Source: Thiohalobacter thiocyanaticus (lineage in GTDB: Bacteria > Pseudomonadota > Gammaproteobacteria > Thiohalobacterales > Thiohalobacteraceae). Taken from it: 64,000 nt of DNA. A program made the position numbers and the translations under genes. Location of the stretch: positions 1,054,001 through 1,118,000 of the forward strand of contig NZ_AP018052.1 in the NCBI RefSeq assembly GCF_002356355.1, written 5' to 3'. Below are positions 46,747 to 56,266 of this stretch, in pieces (position 1 is the first letter of the stretch; every line of letters starts with the position of its first letter). The notes below the pieces were generated by a model. The model worked only from the letters and a program-made list of their open reading frames with translations, searched no databases and had not been told where the DNA came from.

Positions 46747-47472
46747 ATGAAGCTTTACCGTTGGATGATTATTCCGGTCGCGCTGCTGACGGCGCCCGGC
46801 GCAGGGGCACAGGAACTCGAAGGCCGGCTCGAGCCGGGGCCGGCGCAGGTGCTCAGTCTGCCTGTCTCCGGTGTGGTCGAGAGTGTGCATGTGAGCGTGG
46901 GCGATCAGGTCGAGGCCGGCGCCCGGCTGCTGGCGCTGGATGATCGCGTCTTCCGCGCCGAACTGCGCCGCGCCGAGGCGGTCCTGGCCGAGCAGCAGGA
47001 GGTGCGCGCCGAGGCGCTGCGCGAATGGGAGCGGGCCCAGGAACTGTATGACCGTACCGTGATGTCGGAACGCGATCTGCAATTGGCGAAAAACGCCATG
47101 CTGGCCGCCGAGGCGGCCCATGCCGAGGCCCAGGCAGTGCGTACCCGGGCGGCCTGGGAACTGGAGCGCAGCGTACTCAAGGCCCCGTCGGCCGGGCGCG
47201 TGCTGAGCCTGCATGCCTATCCCGGCCAGGTGGTCGTGAGCCGCGATCGGGCGCCGTCGCTGCTGGAGTTGCAGCCGGCGGGCCGCTGGCAGGTGCGTGC
47301 CCCGGCCGACAGCCGCTACCGGCCGGGCGAGCCTGTGCGCGTGCAGGTCGGTGACGCCGGCTACGATGGCCGGGTCATCCGGGCCGATACGGACACGGTG
47401 CTGGTCGGGATCAGCGCGGCGCAGGATGCCGGCCTGCAGCCGGGCCAGTCGGCACGGGTGAACCGGCCATGA
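46747..47472 (+). CDS. HlyD/RND-type periplasmic adaptor protein
   Basis: A 241-residue membrane fusion protein with a signal peptide (about 1-22, PGAGA), a lipoyl half-motif (LPVSGVVESVHVSVGDQVEAG), a coiled-coil hairpin (about 75-135) and a second lipoyl half (LKAPSAGRVLSLHAYPGQVV). It is short, lacking much of the beta-barrel and membrane-proximal domain of AcrA (about 400 aa). ATG at 46747 has GGAG 8 bp upstream; GTG at 46741 is possible. Partner pump not visible. Confidence 0.85.
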   Translation: MKLYRWMIIPVALLTAPGAGAQELEGRLEPGPAQVLSLPVSGVVESVHVSVGDQVEAGARLLALDDRVFRAELRRAEAVLAEQQEVRAEALREWERAQELYDRTVMSERDLQLAKNAMLAAEAAHAEAQAVRTRAAWELERSVLKAPSAGRVLSLHAYPGQVVVSRDRAPSLLELQPAGRWQVRAPADSRYRPGEPVRVQVGDAGYDGRVIRADTDTVLVGISAAQDAGLQPGQSARVNRP

Positions 47473-47738
47473 TGATTGCACGGCGCTGCTATGTCAGTGG
47501 CCGTGTGCAAGGCGTGTTCTTTCGCGCTACCACGCAACGCCGGGCGCGCGAACTCGGACTCAGCGGTCATGCCTGCAACCTGCCCGATGGCCGGGTGGAG
47601 GTGCTGGTCAGCGGCCCGGTCGATGCGGTGCGAGTCCTGGTGGAGTGGCTGTGGGAGGGGCCGGCCGGCGCCCGGGTCACGGCGGTGGAATGCGATGAGG
47701 TCGAGCCCTTGGAGCAGGAGGGGTTCAGAACAGGGTAG
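47469..47738 (+). CDS. acyP: Acylphosphatase
   Basis: An 89-residue acylphosphatase that hydrolyses acyl phosphates. The catalytic Arg19 lies in GRVQGVFFR and Asn37 in CNLPDGRVEV. The ATG start overlaps the adaptor stop (ATGA). The stop codon TAG is the first part of a dispersed palindrome (GTAGGGTGGGTG), so the repeat defines the 3' end of the gene. Confidence 0.93.
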   Translation: MMIARRCYVSGRVQGVFFRATTQRRARELGLSGHACNLPDGRVEVLVSGPVDAVRVLVEWLWEGPAGARVTAVECDEVEPLEQEGFRTG

Positions 47739-47814
47739 GGTGGGTGAAGCGCAGCGTAACCCATCGCGCATGGTCTTCGATGGGTTGCGGCGCAGGCGCC
47801 TTCACCCATCCTAC
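47735..47814. repeat. GGTCGGGTT-family palindrome, copy 6 (GGTGGGTG variant)
   Basis: GTAGGGTGGGTGAAGCGCAG at the left is mirrored by GCGCCTTCACCCATCCTAC at the right, with a TAACCCATCG/CGATGGGTT pair inside. It lies between convergent acyP and nadB and contains both their TAG stops, one at each end. Confidence 0.88.
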
Positions 47815-49445
47815 AGTCGCACCCCCGCCAGGCGGGAATCCGGCTGCGGCTCCGGCGTGAGTACCGTATCGTGCGGCGGACGGCGGGTGTCGGTCTCCGG
47901 ATAGTCCAGGGTGTAGTGCAGGCCGCGGGATTCCTTGCGCGCCTGGGCCGAGCGGATGATCAGTTCGGCGACCTGCACCAGGTTGCGCAGTTCGATCAGG
48001 TCATTGGAGACCCGGAAGTTGCTGTAGTACTCATGGATTTCATGCTGCAGCAGTTCCACCCGCCGGCGCGCCCGCTGCAGGCGCTTGTTGGTGCGCACGA
48101 TGCCGACATAGTCCCACATGAAGTGGCGCAGTTCGTCCCAGTTGTGGCTGACCACCACCTCCTCGTCCGAATCCGTCACCCGGGACTCGTCCCAGGGCGG
48201 CAGCCGCTCCGGCGGCGGGTTCTGTGCCAGCCGGCGGCGGATGTCCGCGCCGGCCGCCTGCGCGAATACCAGGCATTCCAGCAGCGAGTTGCTGGCCATG
48301 CGATTGGCCCCGTGCAGGCCGGTGTGGGTGGTTTCGCCGATGGCGTAGAGGCATTCCACATCGGTATGACCGTCGCGATCGGTCATCACCCCGCCGCAGG
48401 TGTAATGCGCGGCCGGCACCACCGGCAGCGGCTCGCGGGTCATGTCGAAACCGAATTCCAGGCAGCGGGCATGCACGGTCGGGAAGTGCTCGCGGATGAA
48501 GGCCGCCGGCTTGTGGCTGATGTCGAGCAGCACGTGATCGACGCCCAGACGCTTCATCTCGTGGTCGATGGCGCGGGCGACGATGTCGCGCGGGGCCAGT
48601 TCGCCGCGCGGGTCGAAACGCTGCATGAAGGATTCGCCGTCGGGAAGCAGCAGCCGTCCGCCCTCGCCGCGCACCGCTTCCGTGATCAGGAACGACTTGG
48701 CGTGCGGGTGATACAGGCAGGTCGGGTGGAACTGGTTGAACTCCAGGTTCGCCACCCGGCAGCCGGCGCGCCAGGCCATGGCGATGCCGTCGCCGGTGGC
48801 GGTGTCGGGGTTGCTGGTGTAGCGGTAGACCTTGCTCGCCCCGCCGGTGGCCAGCACCACGCAGCGGGCGGCGAACAGTTCCACCCGCTGGGCGTCGCGG
48901 TTGAGCACATAGGCGCCCAGGCAGCGATTGGCCCCGCCCCGGCCCAGCTTGCGGGTGGTGATCAGATCCACGGCGATGTGGCGTTCCAGCAGCGCGATCC
49001 CGGCATGTTCCCGCGCCCGCGCCACCAGCGAGGTTTCGATGGCCCGGCCGGTGGCGTCGGCGGCATGGATGACTCGACGGTGGCTGTGGCCGCCCTCGCG
49101 GGTAAGGTGATACGCGTTGTCGCCGCCCGGGTAACGGGTGAAGTCCACGCCATGGTCGATCAGCCACTGGATGGCGGCCGGCGCCCGCTCCACCGTGAAG
49201 CGCACCACCTCGGGGTGGCACAGCCCAGCTCCGGCGTTCAGGGTGTCCTGGATGTGGCTGTCGAAGCTGTCGCTGGGGTCAAGCACGGCCGAGACCCCGC
49301 CCTGGGCGTAATAGGTACTGCCCTCGGTGATGCTGCCCTTGGCCAGCACCGCGACCCGGGCCTCGTCGGCCAGTTCCAGGGCCAGGCGCAGCCCGGCCGC
49401 CCCGCTGCCGACGATCAGCACGTCATAGTCGTATTGTTGCTGCAT
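47811..49445 (-). CDS. nadB: NadB, L-aspartate oxidase
   Basis: A 544-residue FAD enzyme giving iminoaspartate for NAD synthesis. The N-terminal FAD loop is [15 protein letters not shown]; the substrate-binding region [17 protein letters not shown] and [16 protein letters not shown] are conserved. The C-terminal helical domain is complete. Its TAG stop lies in a dispersed palindrome. Divergent from rpoE, the standard gammaproteobacterial arrangement. Confidence 0.95.
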   Translation of the reverse strand: MQQQYDYDVLIVGSGAAGLRLALELADEARVAVLAKGSITEGSTYYAQGGVSAVLDPSDSFDSHIQDTLNAGAGLCHPEVVRFTVERAPAAIQWLIDHGVDFTRYPGGDNAYHLTREGGHSHRRVIHAADATGRAIETSLVARAREHAGIALLERHIAVDLITTRKLGRGGANRCLGAYVLNRDAQRVELFAARCVVLATGGASKVYRYTSNPDTATGDGIAMAWRAGCRVANLEFNQFHPTCLYHPHAKSFLITEAVRGEGGRLLLPDGESFMQRFDPRGELAPRDIVARAIDHEMKRLGVDHVLLDISHKPAAFIREHFPTVHARCLEFGFDMTREPLPVVPAAHYTCGGVMTDRDGHTDVECLYAIGETTHTGLHGANRMASNSLLECLVFAQAAGADIRRRLAQNPPPERLPPWDESRVTDSDEEVVVSHNWDELRHFMWDYVGIVRTNKRLQRARRRVELLQHEIHEYYSNFRVSNDLIELRNLVQVAELIIRSAQARKESRGLHYTLDYPETDTRRPPHDTVLTPEPQPDSRLAGVRL

Positions 49446-49562
49446 GCGTCTTTGATTATCGCCTGAAATCGGGTAAGGTGGCTCGGGTTTGACGCCCCTT
49501 CACAGACCCCGGCTGTTGCATCATCCAATCCGCTAAACATAACCTAAACTACTGCCGCAAGC

Positions 49563-49589
49563 GAACTTTTCTTGATTCTTCCTGTCCAC
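49563..49589 (+). promoter_or_regulatory. Sigma-E-type promoter candidate for rpoE
   Basis: GAACTT followed after 16 bp by TCCAC resembles the RpoE consensus GAACTT-N16-TCTRA. The -35 is perfect, the -10 weak. It lies about 40 bp before the rpoE start and would give autoregulation, as known for rpoE in other gammaproteobacteria. Confidence 0.45.
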
Positions 49590-49629
49590 AAGCCCCGGTG
49601 GGGCAAGGCCCGGCGGTAAAGGAGCCCGG

Positions 49630-50205
49630 ATGACGGCACAGAACGGGGATCAGTTACTGGTCGAGCGCGTCCAGCGCGGCGACAAGCAGGCCTTCGATCT
49701 CCTGGTCCGCAAATACCAGCATAAACTGGTGCAGCTGATCGGCCGCTACGTCTCCAATCCGGCGGATGCCACCGATATCGCCCAGGAGGCCTTCATCAAG
49801 GCCTACCGGGCGCTGCCGTCATTCCGGGGTGACAGCGCCTTCTATACCTGGCTCTACCGGATCGCCATCAATACGGCCAAGAACCACCTGCTGGCCCAGA
49901 GCCGGCGTCCGCCCAGCGGTGATATCGATGCCGGAGATGCGGAACAATTTGCCGGTGACTCGGGTCTGAAGGAATACGCCACCCCGGAGCGGATGCTGCT
50001 CAGGGACGAGATCCAGGCCACCATCAATGACGCCATCGAGGCGCTGCCCGAGGATCTGAAGACGGCGATTATTCTGCGCGAGCTCGAGGGATTGAGCTAT
50101 GAGGACATCGCCCGGGCGATGGACTGCCCGATCGGTACCGTCCGCTCCCGGATCTTCCGGGCCCGGGAGGCGATTGAGAAACGCCTGCAGCCCCTGCTGG
50201 GCTGA
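49630..50205 (+). CDS. rpoE: RpoE, extracytoplasmic function sigma factor
   Basis: A 191-residue ECF sigma factor (AlgU/RpoE). Region 2 (DLLVRKYQHKLVQLIGRYV, FYTWLYRIAINTAKNHLL) and region 4 helix-turn-helix (LSYEDIARAMDCPIGTVRSR) are intact. It directs the envelope-stress response. The anti-sigma gene rseA follows after 19 bp, then rseB, rseC and degP. Confidence 0.96.
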   Translation: MTAQNGDQLLVERVQRGDKQAFDLLVRKYQHKLVQLIGRYVSNPADATDIAQEAFIKAYRALPSFRGDSAFYTWLYRIAINTAKNHLLAQSRRPPSGDIDAGDAEQFAGDSGLKEYATPERMLLRDEIQATINDAIEALPEDLKTAIILRELEGLSYEDIARAMDCPIGTVRSRIFRAREAIEKRLQPLLG

Positions 50206-50224
50206 AGGCAGGAGAGGTAACACC

Positions 50225-50782
50225 ATGACAGACCAGGTTAAGGAACAGATCTCTGCGCTGGTGGACGACGCCCTGCCGCCGCAGGAACGCTCGCTGCTGC
50301 TGGCGCGCATGGTCAGCGATCCCGCCCTGCGCGAGACGTGGAGCCGCTACACGCTGATCCAGGACGCCCTGCGCAATCACCTGCCCGAGCAGGTGGAGCC
50401 CGACCTGAGTGATCGGGTGATGGCGGCGCTGGAACCCGAGTCCGCGCATGATCGTGGCGCCGCCCGGCCGCGGCTGGCGGGCTGGACCCGGCCGCTCGCC
50501 GGCCTGGCCGTGGCCGCCTCGGTGGCGGTGCTGGCCGTGGTCATGTTCCAGCCTGACGCGCCCACGCCCGGCGGCGGCGTCCAGGTGGCCGATGCCGGCT
50601 CGGCGCCGGTCGCGGAAGACTATCGCCGGGTCGACACCAGCCAGTGGCAGGGACAGCAGGCCATGGTGAGCGAGCGTCTCAATCAGTACCTGGTCAATCA
50701 CAATGAATTCGCCGCCCGCAACGGCATGCCGGTGGTCGCCCCGCATGTGCGCATTGTGGGCTATGACCGGGAGCAGCACTGA
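50225..50782 (+). CDS. rseA: RseA/MucA anti-sigma factor
   Basis: A 185-residue membrane protein with a cytoplasmic RseA_N domain (ISALVDDALPPQERSLLLARM), one membrane helix (about 94-110, AGLAVAASVAVLAVVMF) and a periplasmic tail ending with SERLNQYLVNHNEFAARNGM, the RseB-binding region. It holds RpoE inactive until proteolysis. GAGAGGT is upstream of the ATG. Confidence 0.93.
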   Translation: MTDQVKEQISALVDDALPPQERSLLLARMVSDPALRETWSRYTLIQDALRNHLPEQVEPDLSDRVMAALEPESAHDRGAARPRLAGWTRPLAGLAVAASVAVLAVVMFQPDAPTPGGGVQVADAGSAPVAEDYRRVDTSQWQGQQAMVSERLNQYLVNHNEFAARNGMPVVAPHVRIVGYDREQH

Positions 50783-50785
50783 CGC

Positions 50786-51790
50786 ATGCTCCGCTTCTCC
50801 CGCGTCCCGTCCATCGCCAGGGCGCGCGCCGCGCGGCTGCTGCCCCTGGCCCTGCTGGCAACGGCGCTGTTCAGTCCGCCAGCGGCGGCCGGTGAGGCAT
50901 TCGCCTGGCTGGACCGGATGTCGAATGCCATCCAGGATCTGAACTATCGCGGTACCTTCGTCTACCAGCACAACGGCAAGCTGGATGCCATGCGCATCAT
51001 GCATCGCGGCGGCGAGGACAGCCGCCAGAGGCTGTTCGCCCTCAGCGGGGCGGCGCGCGAGGTCATCCGCGACCAGGAGGGTGTGACCTGCATCCTCTCC
51101 GACAGCAAGGCCGTCATGGTGGACCGCAGTCTGCCGCGCGGCCCCTTCGCGGCCCTGCCGCGCGATCTGGAACAACTCAGCCGACATTACCGCTTCAGCC
51201 TTGGGGACAGCGACCGTATGCTGCAGCGCCGCAGCCAGGTGGTGGTGATCGAGCCGCGCGACGATTATCGTTATGGTTACCGCTTCTGGCTCGACAGTGA
51301 GCATGCCCTGCCGCTGCGCTCGGAACTGGTCACGGCTTCCGGTGCCGCCCTGGAACAGATGATGTTCACCCGGCTGGAGGTGGTGAAACAGATCGATGAT
51401 GCCGACCTGCGCCCGGAGCTCGGCGGCGAGCATTTCACCCGTTACGAAGGACCGGCGGCCGCGGCGCAGGAGATTCCGGCGGATGCCGACAGCGGCTGGG
51501 AATTCGCCTGGCTCCCGCCCGGCTTCGAACTGCGCGGCCACAACTGGCACGGCATGCCGGTCAGCGGCCAAAGGGTCGAGCACTGGGTCTTCGGCGATGG
51601 TCTGGCCACGGTCTCGGTCTACATCGAGGCGCGCGATGAGAATACCCCACCCGGGCTGCAGGGCCTGTCGAACATGGGCGCGGTCAACGCCATGGGCCGG
51701 GCCCTGGAGGGTTATCATGTCATCGTGGTGGGCGAGGTGCCGGCGGTGACGGCCGAGCGCCTGGCGCTGGGAGTGCGACGCAGTGAGTGA
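50786..51790 (+). CDS. rseB: RseB/MucB periplasmic regulator
   Basis: A 334-residue periplasmic protein with signal peptide (ending AAAGEA) and the LolA-like lipid-sensing N-domain (WLDRMSNAIQDLNYRGTFVY) plus C-domain (GFELRGHNWHGM, VSVYIEARDE). It protects RseA from DegS and senses mislocalised LPS. The start is 3 bp after the rseA stop. Confidence 0.93.
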   Translation: MLRFSRVPSIARARAARLLPLALLATALFSPPAAAGEAFAWLDRMSNAIQDLNYRGTFVYQHNGKLDAMRIMHRGGEDSRQRLFALSGAAREVIRDQEGVTCILSDSKAVMVDRSLPRGPFAALPRDLEQLSRHYRFSLGDSDRMLQRRSQVVVIEPRDDYRYGYRFWLDSEHALPLRSELVTASGAALEQMMFTRLEVVKQIDDADLRPELGGEHFTRYEGPAAAAQEIPADADSGWEFAWLPPGFELRGHNWHGMPVSGQRVEHWVFGDGLATVSVYIEARDENTPPGLQGLSNMGAVNAMGRALEGYHVIVVGEVPAVTAERLALGVRRSE

Positions 51791-51808
51791 AGCAGCGGGA
51801 CAGCGGCC

Positions 51809-52312
51809 ATGATCGAGGAACAGGGACTGGTGCTCGAGGTCGCCGACGGTGTGGCCTGGGTCGAGACCCGGCGCCAGTCGGTATGCGGGCAGTGCGCGGT
51901 CAACAAGGGCTGCGGCACCTCGGTGCTGGCGCAGGTACTGGGCAATCGACGCAGCCGGGTACGGGCCATCGACCCCGTGGGGGTGCGGCCCGGACAATCA
52001 GTGCGTATCGGCATCGAGGAGGGTGCCTTCCTGCGCGGGTCCCTGGCGCTCTATCTGCTGCCGCTGCTGTGCCTGTTCCTGGGCGGGCTGCTGGGCGAGG
52101 TGCTGGCCGCGCGTCTGGGCATCCTGCAGGAATGGCCGGCGCTGCTGGGCGCGCTGGCCGGCGGCGGGCTGGGTTTCTACTGGTTGCGCCGGTTTTCCTG
52201 CAGAATACGCGATGACCGGCGCTATCAGCCGGTCATACTCGGTGTGGTTGGCACCGGGATCGATACGGTGTCGGCCGTGTCCCGGTCCGGCTCGCATCCA
52301 ACGCCCGGTTGA
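51809..52312 (+). CDS. rseC: RseC/MucC, SoxR-reducing system protein
   Basis: A 167-residue membrane protein with an N-terminal Cys cluster (SVCGQCAVNKGCG) and two helices (about 73-90 and 98-118). In E. coli RseC takes part in reduction of SoxR and modulates RpoE. It follows rseB by 18 bp. The C-terminus after the second helix is longer than usual and low in conservation. Confidence 0.9.
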   Translation: MIEEQGLVLEVADGVAWVETRRQSVCGQCAVNKGCGTSVLAQVLGNRRSRVRAIDPVGVRPGQSVRIGIEEGAFLRGSLALYLLPLLCLFLGGLLGEVLAARLGILQEWPALLGALAGGGLGFYWLRRFSCRIRDDRRYQPVILGVVGTGIDTVSAVSRSGSHPTPG

Positions 52313-52394
52313 ACACTGTTCAGCCCGGCTTCAGGCCGGGCGATGTAGATTGATGTCATATAACGAGAGTGATGATTCCATTACGGGAGTGGGT

Positions 52395-53828
52395 ATGAAA
52401 TACAAGATTGCATCCTGGCTGAATGGCCTGGCGCTGCTCGGATTGATGGGACTGACCCAGGCCGCCGCGGCGCCCTGGTCGTCATCACTGCCGGATTTTT
52501 CCGGACTGGTCGAACAGAACAGCCCGGTGGTGGTCAACATCAGCACCACCCAGGTGGTGAAGGAACCGCGCATGCAGCTGCCGCCGGGTATGGAGATGCC
52601 CGACCTGCCGGAAGACAGCCCCTTCGGTGACCTGTTCCGCCACTTCTTCGAGGGCGAAGGCGGCGAGCCGCGTGAGCACGAGGCCAAGTCGCTCGGCTCC
52701 GGCTTCATCATCTCTGAAGACGGCTACATCCTCACCAACAACCATGTGGTCCAGGACGCCAAGGAGATCATCGTCCGTTTCAACAACCGCGACGAGATGG
52801 TTGCCGAGGTGGTGGGGACCGATCCCCGCAGCGATGTGGCCCTGCTCAAGGTCGAGGCGCAGGGGCTGCCCGTGGCTGAACTGGGCAAGTCCGAGGAACT
52901 CAAGGTCGGCGAGTGGGTGCTGGCCATCGGCTCGCCCTTCGGCTTCGAGCGTTCGGCCACCGCCGGCATCGTCAGCGCCAAGGGCCGGGCCCTGCCGAGT
53001 GAGAACTATGTGCCCTTCATCCAGACCGACGTGGCCATCAACCCCGGCAACTCCGGTGGGCCGCTGTTCAACATGGACGGTGAGGTCGTGGGCGTGAACT
53101 CCCAGATCTTCAGCCGCACCGGCGGCTACATGGGCCTGTCCTTCGCCATTCCGATCGAGGTCGCCATGGATGTCGCCGAACAGCTCAAGACCCGGGGCCG
53201 GGTCAGCCGGGGCTGGCTGGGCGTGCTGATCCAGGAGGTGACCCGCGAACTGGCCCAGTCCTTCGGGCTGGACAAGCCGCAGGGCGCGCTGGTGTCCAAG
53301 GTGGTCCCGGACAGTCCGGCGGCCAAGGCCGGGCTGCAGGTCGGCGACATCATTCTGGAGTTCAACGGCAGACCCGTGATCCGTTCCAGCAGTCTGCCGC
53401 ACATCGTCGGCAGTACGCCGGTGGGCGAGCAGGCCGAGATGAAGATCATGCGTGAGGGCAAGCGCCGCACCCTGCAGGTGACCCTGGGCGAGCTCGAGGA
53501 CGATCAGCAGGCCGCGGCCGAACCGGCCGCGAGCCAGACCGGCAAGAGCGACCGTCTGGGCCTGGTGGTGGCCGCGGTCCCGGCCGAGTTGCGTGAGCAG
53601 CTGGAGCTGGGCGAGGGCGGCGTGATGATCAAGGAGCTCAAGTCCGGGGTGGCCTCACGCGCCGGCGTGCGCGAAGGCGACATCGTCGTGCGTTTCAATA
53701 ATGAGACGGTCAAGGGTGTCGATCACTTCAATCAGCTGGTCAAGGACATGGATAAGGGCAGTTCGGTGCCGGTGCTGATTCAGCGCCGCAGCGGTCCCCT
53801 GTTCCTGGCCATCCGCATTCCGGAGTAA
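52395..53828 (+). CDS. mucD: DegP/MucD periplasmic serine protease
   Basis: A 477-residue HtrA protease with signal peptide (about 1-26), trypsin-like domain with the triad His117 (NNHVV), Asp147 (RSDVALLK) and Ser220 (GNSGGPLF), and two PDZ domains (about 260-350 and 375-470). It degrades misfolded envelope proteins. It is 82 bp after rseC, the usual place in the rpoE cluster. Long upstream in-frame reading over rseC is spurious. Confidence 0.95.
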   Translation: MKYKIASWLNGLALLGLMGLTQAAAAPWSSSLPDFSGLVEQNSPVVVNISTTQVVKEPRMQLPPGMEMPDLPEDSPFGDLFRHFFEGEGGEPREHEAKSLGSGFIISEDGYILTNNHVVQDAKEIIVRFNNRDEMVAEVVGTDPRSDVALLKVEAQGLPVAELGKSEELKVGEWVLAIGSPFGFERSATAGIVSAKGRALPSENYVPFIQTDVAINPGNSGGPLFNMDGEVVGVNSQIFSRTGGYMGLSFAIPIEVAMDVAEQLKTRGRVSRGWLGVLIQEVTRELAQSFGLDKPQGALVSKVVPDSPAAKAGLQVGDIILEFNGRPVIRSSSLPHIVGSTPVGEQAEMKIMREGKRRTLQVTLGELEDDQQAAAEPAASQTGKSDRLGLVVAAVPAELREQLELGEGGVMIKELKSGVASRAGVREGDIVVRFNNETVKGVDHFNQLVKDMDKGSSVPVLIQRRSGPLFLAIRIPE

Positions 53829-53880
53829 GCCGCCGCCGGTGCGGTCCCGGTTCGCCCCGGGGCCGCACCGGGTTTCGGCC

Positions 53881-54132
53881 ATGACCCGTCTGATCCTCTA
53901 TGCCCGCCCCGAGTGCGGCCTGTGCCAGGACCTGGAGCAGGAACTGCGCGTCCTGCAGCCGGACTTGGGATTCGAGCTCAGAGTGATCGATATCGACCGG
54001 GATCCCGCCCTGGTCGAGCGCTGGGGCACGCGCGTCCCGGTTCTGACCACGGCTGACGACCGGCTCATCTGCGAGTATTTTCTCGATCCGGCGGCGCTGC
54101 GCGCTATCTGCCGCCCGGATGAATGTGTATAA
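53881..54132 (+). CDS. Glutaredoxin family protein
   Basis: An 83-residue thioredoxin-fold protein with CxxC at the N-terminus (RPECGLCQDL, Cys12 and Cys15) and the cis-proline TRVPVLT. Belongs to the DUF836/GlrX-like group; small proteins of this kind often lie between mucD and lepA. Redox role probable, partner unknown. Confidence 0.88.
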   Translation: MTRLILYARPECGLCQDLEQELRVLQPDLGFELRVIDIDRDPALVERWGTRVPVLTTADDRLICEYFLDPAALRAICRPDECV

Positions 54133-54133
54133 T
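54128..54133 (+). promoter_or_regulatory. -10 candidate for lepA
   Basis: A perfect TATAAT overlaps the end of the glutaredoxin gene, 95 bp upstream of the lepA GTG. The -35 position (TATCTG) is weak. Confidence 0.35.
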
Positions 54134-54228
54134 CCCGCGACTTCAAATGCTTATATGAACTGGCCGGTCCGTCCGGCTGCCGGCAATGTCCCTGTGCCCG
54201 TCCGGCGGGCATATGCATCGAGAACCCC

Positions 54229-56034
54229 GTGGCAGATCTGAGTCATATCCGCAATTTTTCCATCATCGCCCATATCGACCATGGCAAGTCGACCCTGGCC
54301 GACCGTTTCATTCAGGTCTGCGGTGGCCTGACCGAACGTGAAATGGCCGAGCAGGTGCTCGATTCCATGGACCTGGAGCGCGAGCGCGGCATCACCATCA
54401 AGGCCCAGAGCGTAAGCCTGGACTACACCGCCCGCGACGGCCGGATCTACCGGCTCAATTTCATCGATACCCCGGGGCATGTGGATTTCTCCTACGAGGT
54501 TTCGCGCTCGCTGGCCGCCTGCGAGGGCGCCCTGCTGGTGGTCGATGCCGCCCAGGGCGTGGAGGCGCAGAGCGTGGCCAACTGCTACACCGCCATCGAT
54601 CAGGGCCTGGAGGTGGTGCCGGTGCTGAACAAGATCGACCTGCCCTCAGCCGAGCCCGAGCTCGTGGCTCAGGAGATCGAGGACATCATCGGCATCGAGG
54701 CCCACGACGCCGTGCATGTCAGCGCCAAGACCGGTGTCGGCGTCGAGGACGTGCTGGAGACCATCGTCGCCCGCATTCCGCCGCCCCAGGGCGATGTCGA
54801 GGCGCCGCTCAAGGCCCTGATCATCGACTCCTGGTTCGACAACTATGTCGGCGTGATCTCGCTGGTGCGGGTCAAGCAGGGCACCCTGCGCCCGCGGCAG
54901 AAGATCACGGTGATGTCCACGGGACGCAGCCACCAGGTCGACAATGTCGGCATCTTCACTCCCAAGCGCAAGGATACCGACCACCTCAGCGCCGGGGATG
55001 TGGGCTATGTCATCGCCGGCATCAAGGACATCGACGGTGCGCCGGTGGGCGATACCCTGACCCTGACCGACAACCCCGCCGCCGAACCGGTGCCGGGCTT
55101 CCAGTACATGCAGCCGCGGGTCTTCGCCGGACTGTACCCGGTCAGCTCCGATGATTATGAGGACCTGCGCGATGCCCTGGAGAAGCTGCGCCTGAACGAT
55201 GCCGCCCTGCAGTACGATCCGGAGAACTCCCAGGCCCTGGGGTTCGGTTTCCGCTGCGGTTTTCTCGGCATGCTGCACATGGAGATCGTGCAGGAGCGGC
55301 TGGAGCGTGAGTACGATCTGGACCTGATCACCACTGCCCCGACCGTGATCTACGAAGTCCTGACCACCCGCGGCGAGACCCTGCAGGTGGACAATCCGGC
55401 GGAGCTGCCGCCGCCCAACGAGATCGAGGAGATCCGCGAACCCATCATCCTCGCCAATATCCTGGTACCCCAGGATTACCTGGGCGCGGTGATCACCCTG
55501 TGCGTGGAGAAGCGCGGGGTGCAGAAGAACATGCAGTATCTGGGCAAGCAGGTGTCGCTGAATTTCGAGATGCCGCTGAGCGAGGTGGTGCTGGACTTCT
55601 TCGACCGGCTGAAATCAGTCAGCCGCGGCTATGCCTCCTTCGACTACCATCACCTGCGCTTCCAGGCCGCCAAGCTGGTCAAGCTGGACATCCTCATCAA
55701 CGGTGAGCGGGTGGATGCCCTGTCGCTGATCGTCCATCATGACAATGCCCCCTACAAGGGCCGCGAACTGGCCGATGCGATGAAGGAACTGATTCCGCGG
55801 CAGATGTTCGATGTGGCCATCCAGGCCGCCATCGGCAACCAGATCATTGCCCGTACCACGGTCAAGGCACTGCGCAAGAACGTGACCGCCAAGTGCTACG
55901 GCGGCGACGTCAGCCGCAAGCGCAAGCTGCTGGAAAAGCAGAAGGCCGGCAAACGCCGCATGAAGCAGTTCGGCAAGGTCGAGGTCCCGCAGGAGGCCTT
56001 CCTGGCAGTGCTGCATGTGGGCAAGAAGGGTTGA
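54229..56034 (+). CDS. lepA: LepA (EF4), ribosomal translocation GTPase
   Basis: A 601-residue translational GTPase. G1 is [10 protein letters not shown]3 DTPGH and G4 NKID; the EF-G-like domains and the LepA-specific C-terminal domain ([20 protein letters not shown]) are complete. GTG start. It is followed by lepB, but a 232-bp repeat-filled gap separates the two, which are usually tightly coupled. Confidence 0.96.
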   Translation: MADLSHIRNFSIIAHIDHGKSTLADRFIQVCGGLTEREMAEQVLDSMDLERERGITIKAQSVSLDYTARDGRIYRLNFIDTPGHVDFSYEVSRSLAACEGALLVVDAAQGVEAQSVANCYTAIDQGLEVVPVLNKIDLPSAEPELVAQEIEDIIGIEAHDAVHVSAKTGVGVEDVLETIVARIPPPQGDVEAPLKALIIDSWFDNYVGVISLVRVKQGTLRPRQKITVMSTGRSHQVDNVGIFTPKRKDTDHLSAGDVGYVIAGIKDIDGAPVGDTLTLTDNPAAEPVPGFQYMQPRVFAGLYPVSSDDYEDLRDALEKLRLNDAALQYDPENSQALGFGFRCGFLGMLHMEIVQERLEREYDLDLITTAPTVIYEVLTTRGETLQVDNPAELPPPNEIEEIREPIILANILVPQDYLGAVITLCVEKRGVQKNMQYLGKQVSLNFEMPLSEVVLDFFDRLKSVSRGYASFDYHHLRFQAAKLVKLDILINGERVDALSLIVHHDNAPYKGRELADAMKELIPRQMFDVAIQAAIGNQIIARTTVKALRKNVTAKCYGGDVSRKRKLLEKQKAGKRRMKQFGKVEVPQEAFLAVLHVGKKG

Positions 56035-56044
56035 AGAAAACCTC

Positions 56045-56217
56045 AACGCGGAGGCGCAGAGTGCACAGCGTCATTCCCGCGCAGGCGGGAATCCATAAAC
56101 CGCCGCGGGTGCTGGATCCCCACCTGCGCGGGGATGACGGCGTTTCTGGTCTTATAGCCAATATTTCCGACCACTGTGTAAAATCAAAAAACTCTGCGGT
56201 CCCTGCGCCTTTGCGTT
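56045..56217. repeat. Composite nested repeat between lepA and lepB
   Basis: Outer imperfect arms AACGCGGAGGCGCAGAG (56045) and CTGCGCCTTTGCGTT (56203-56217) match over 18 of 24 bp when extended. Between them lies a dRS3-like palindrome (56069-56139). No coding frame is credible in the 232-bp gap. Confidence 0.75.
56069..56139. repeat. dRS3-like palindromic repeat
   Basis: CGTCATTCCCGCGCAGGCG at the left, GGGAATCC next, then GGATCCCCACCTGCGCGGGG and ATGACG at the right. The left core ATTCCCGCGCAGGCGGGAAT is the Neisseria dRS3 pattern ATTCCC(N8)GGGAAT. Confidence 0.85.
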
Positions 56218-56266
56218 GTAAAGCTTTTGGACGTAACAACCAGAAATACAAACATGAGTCATTGTC

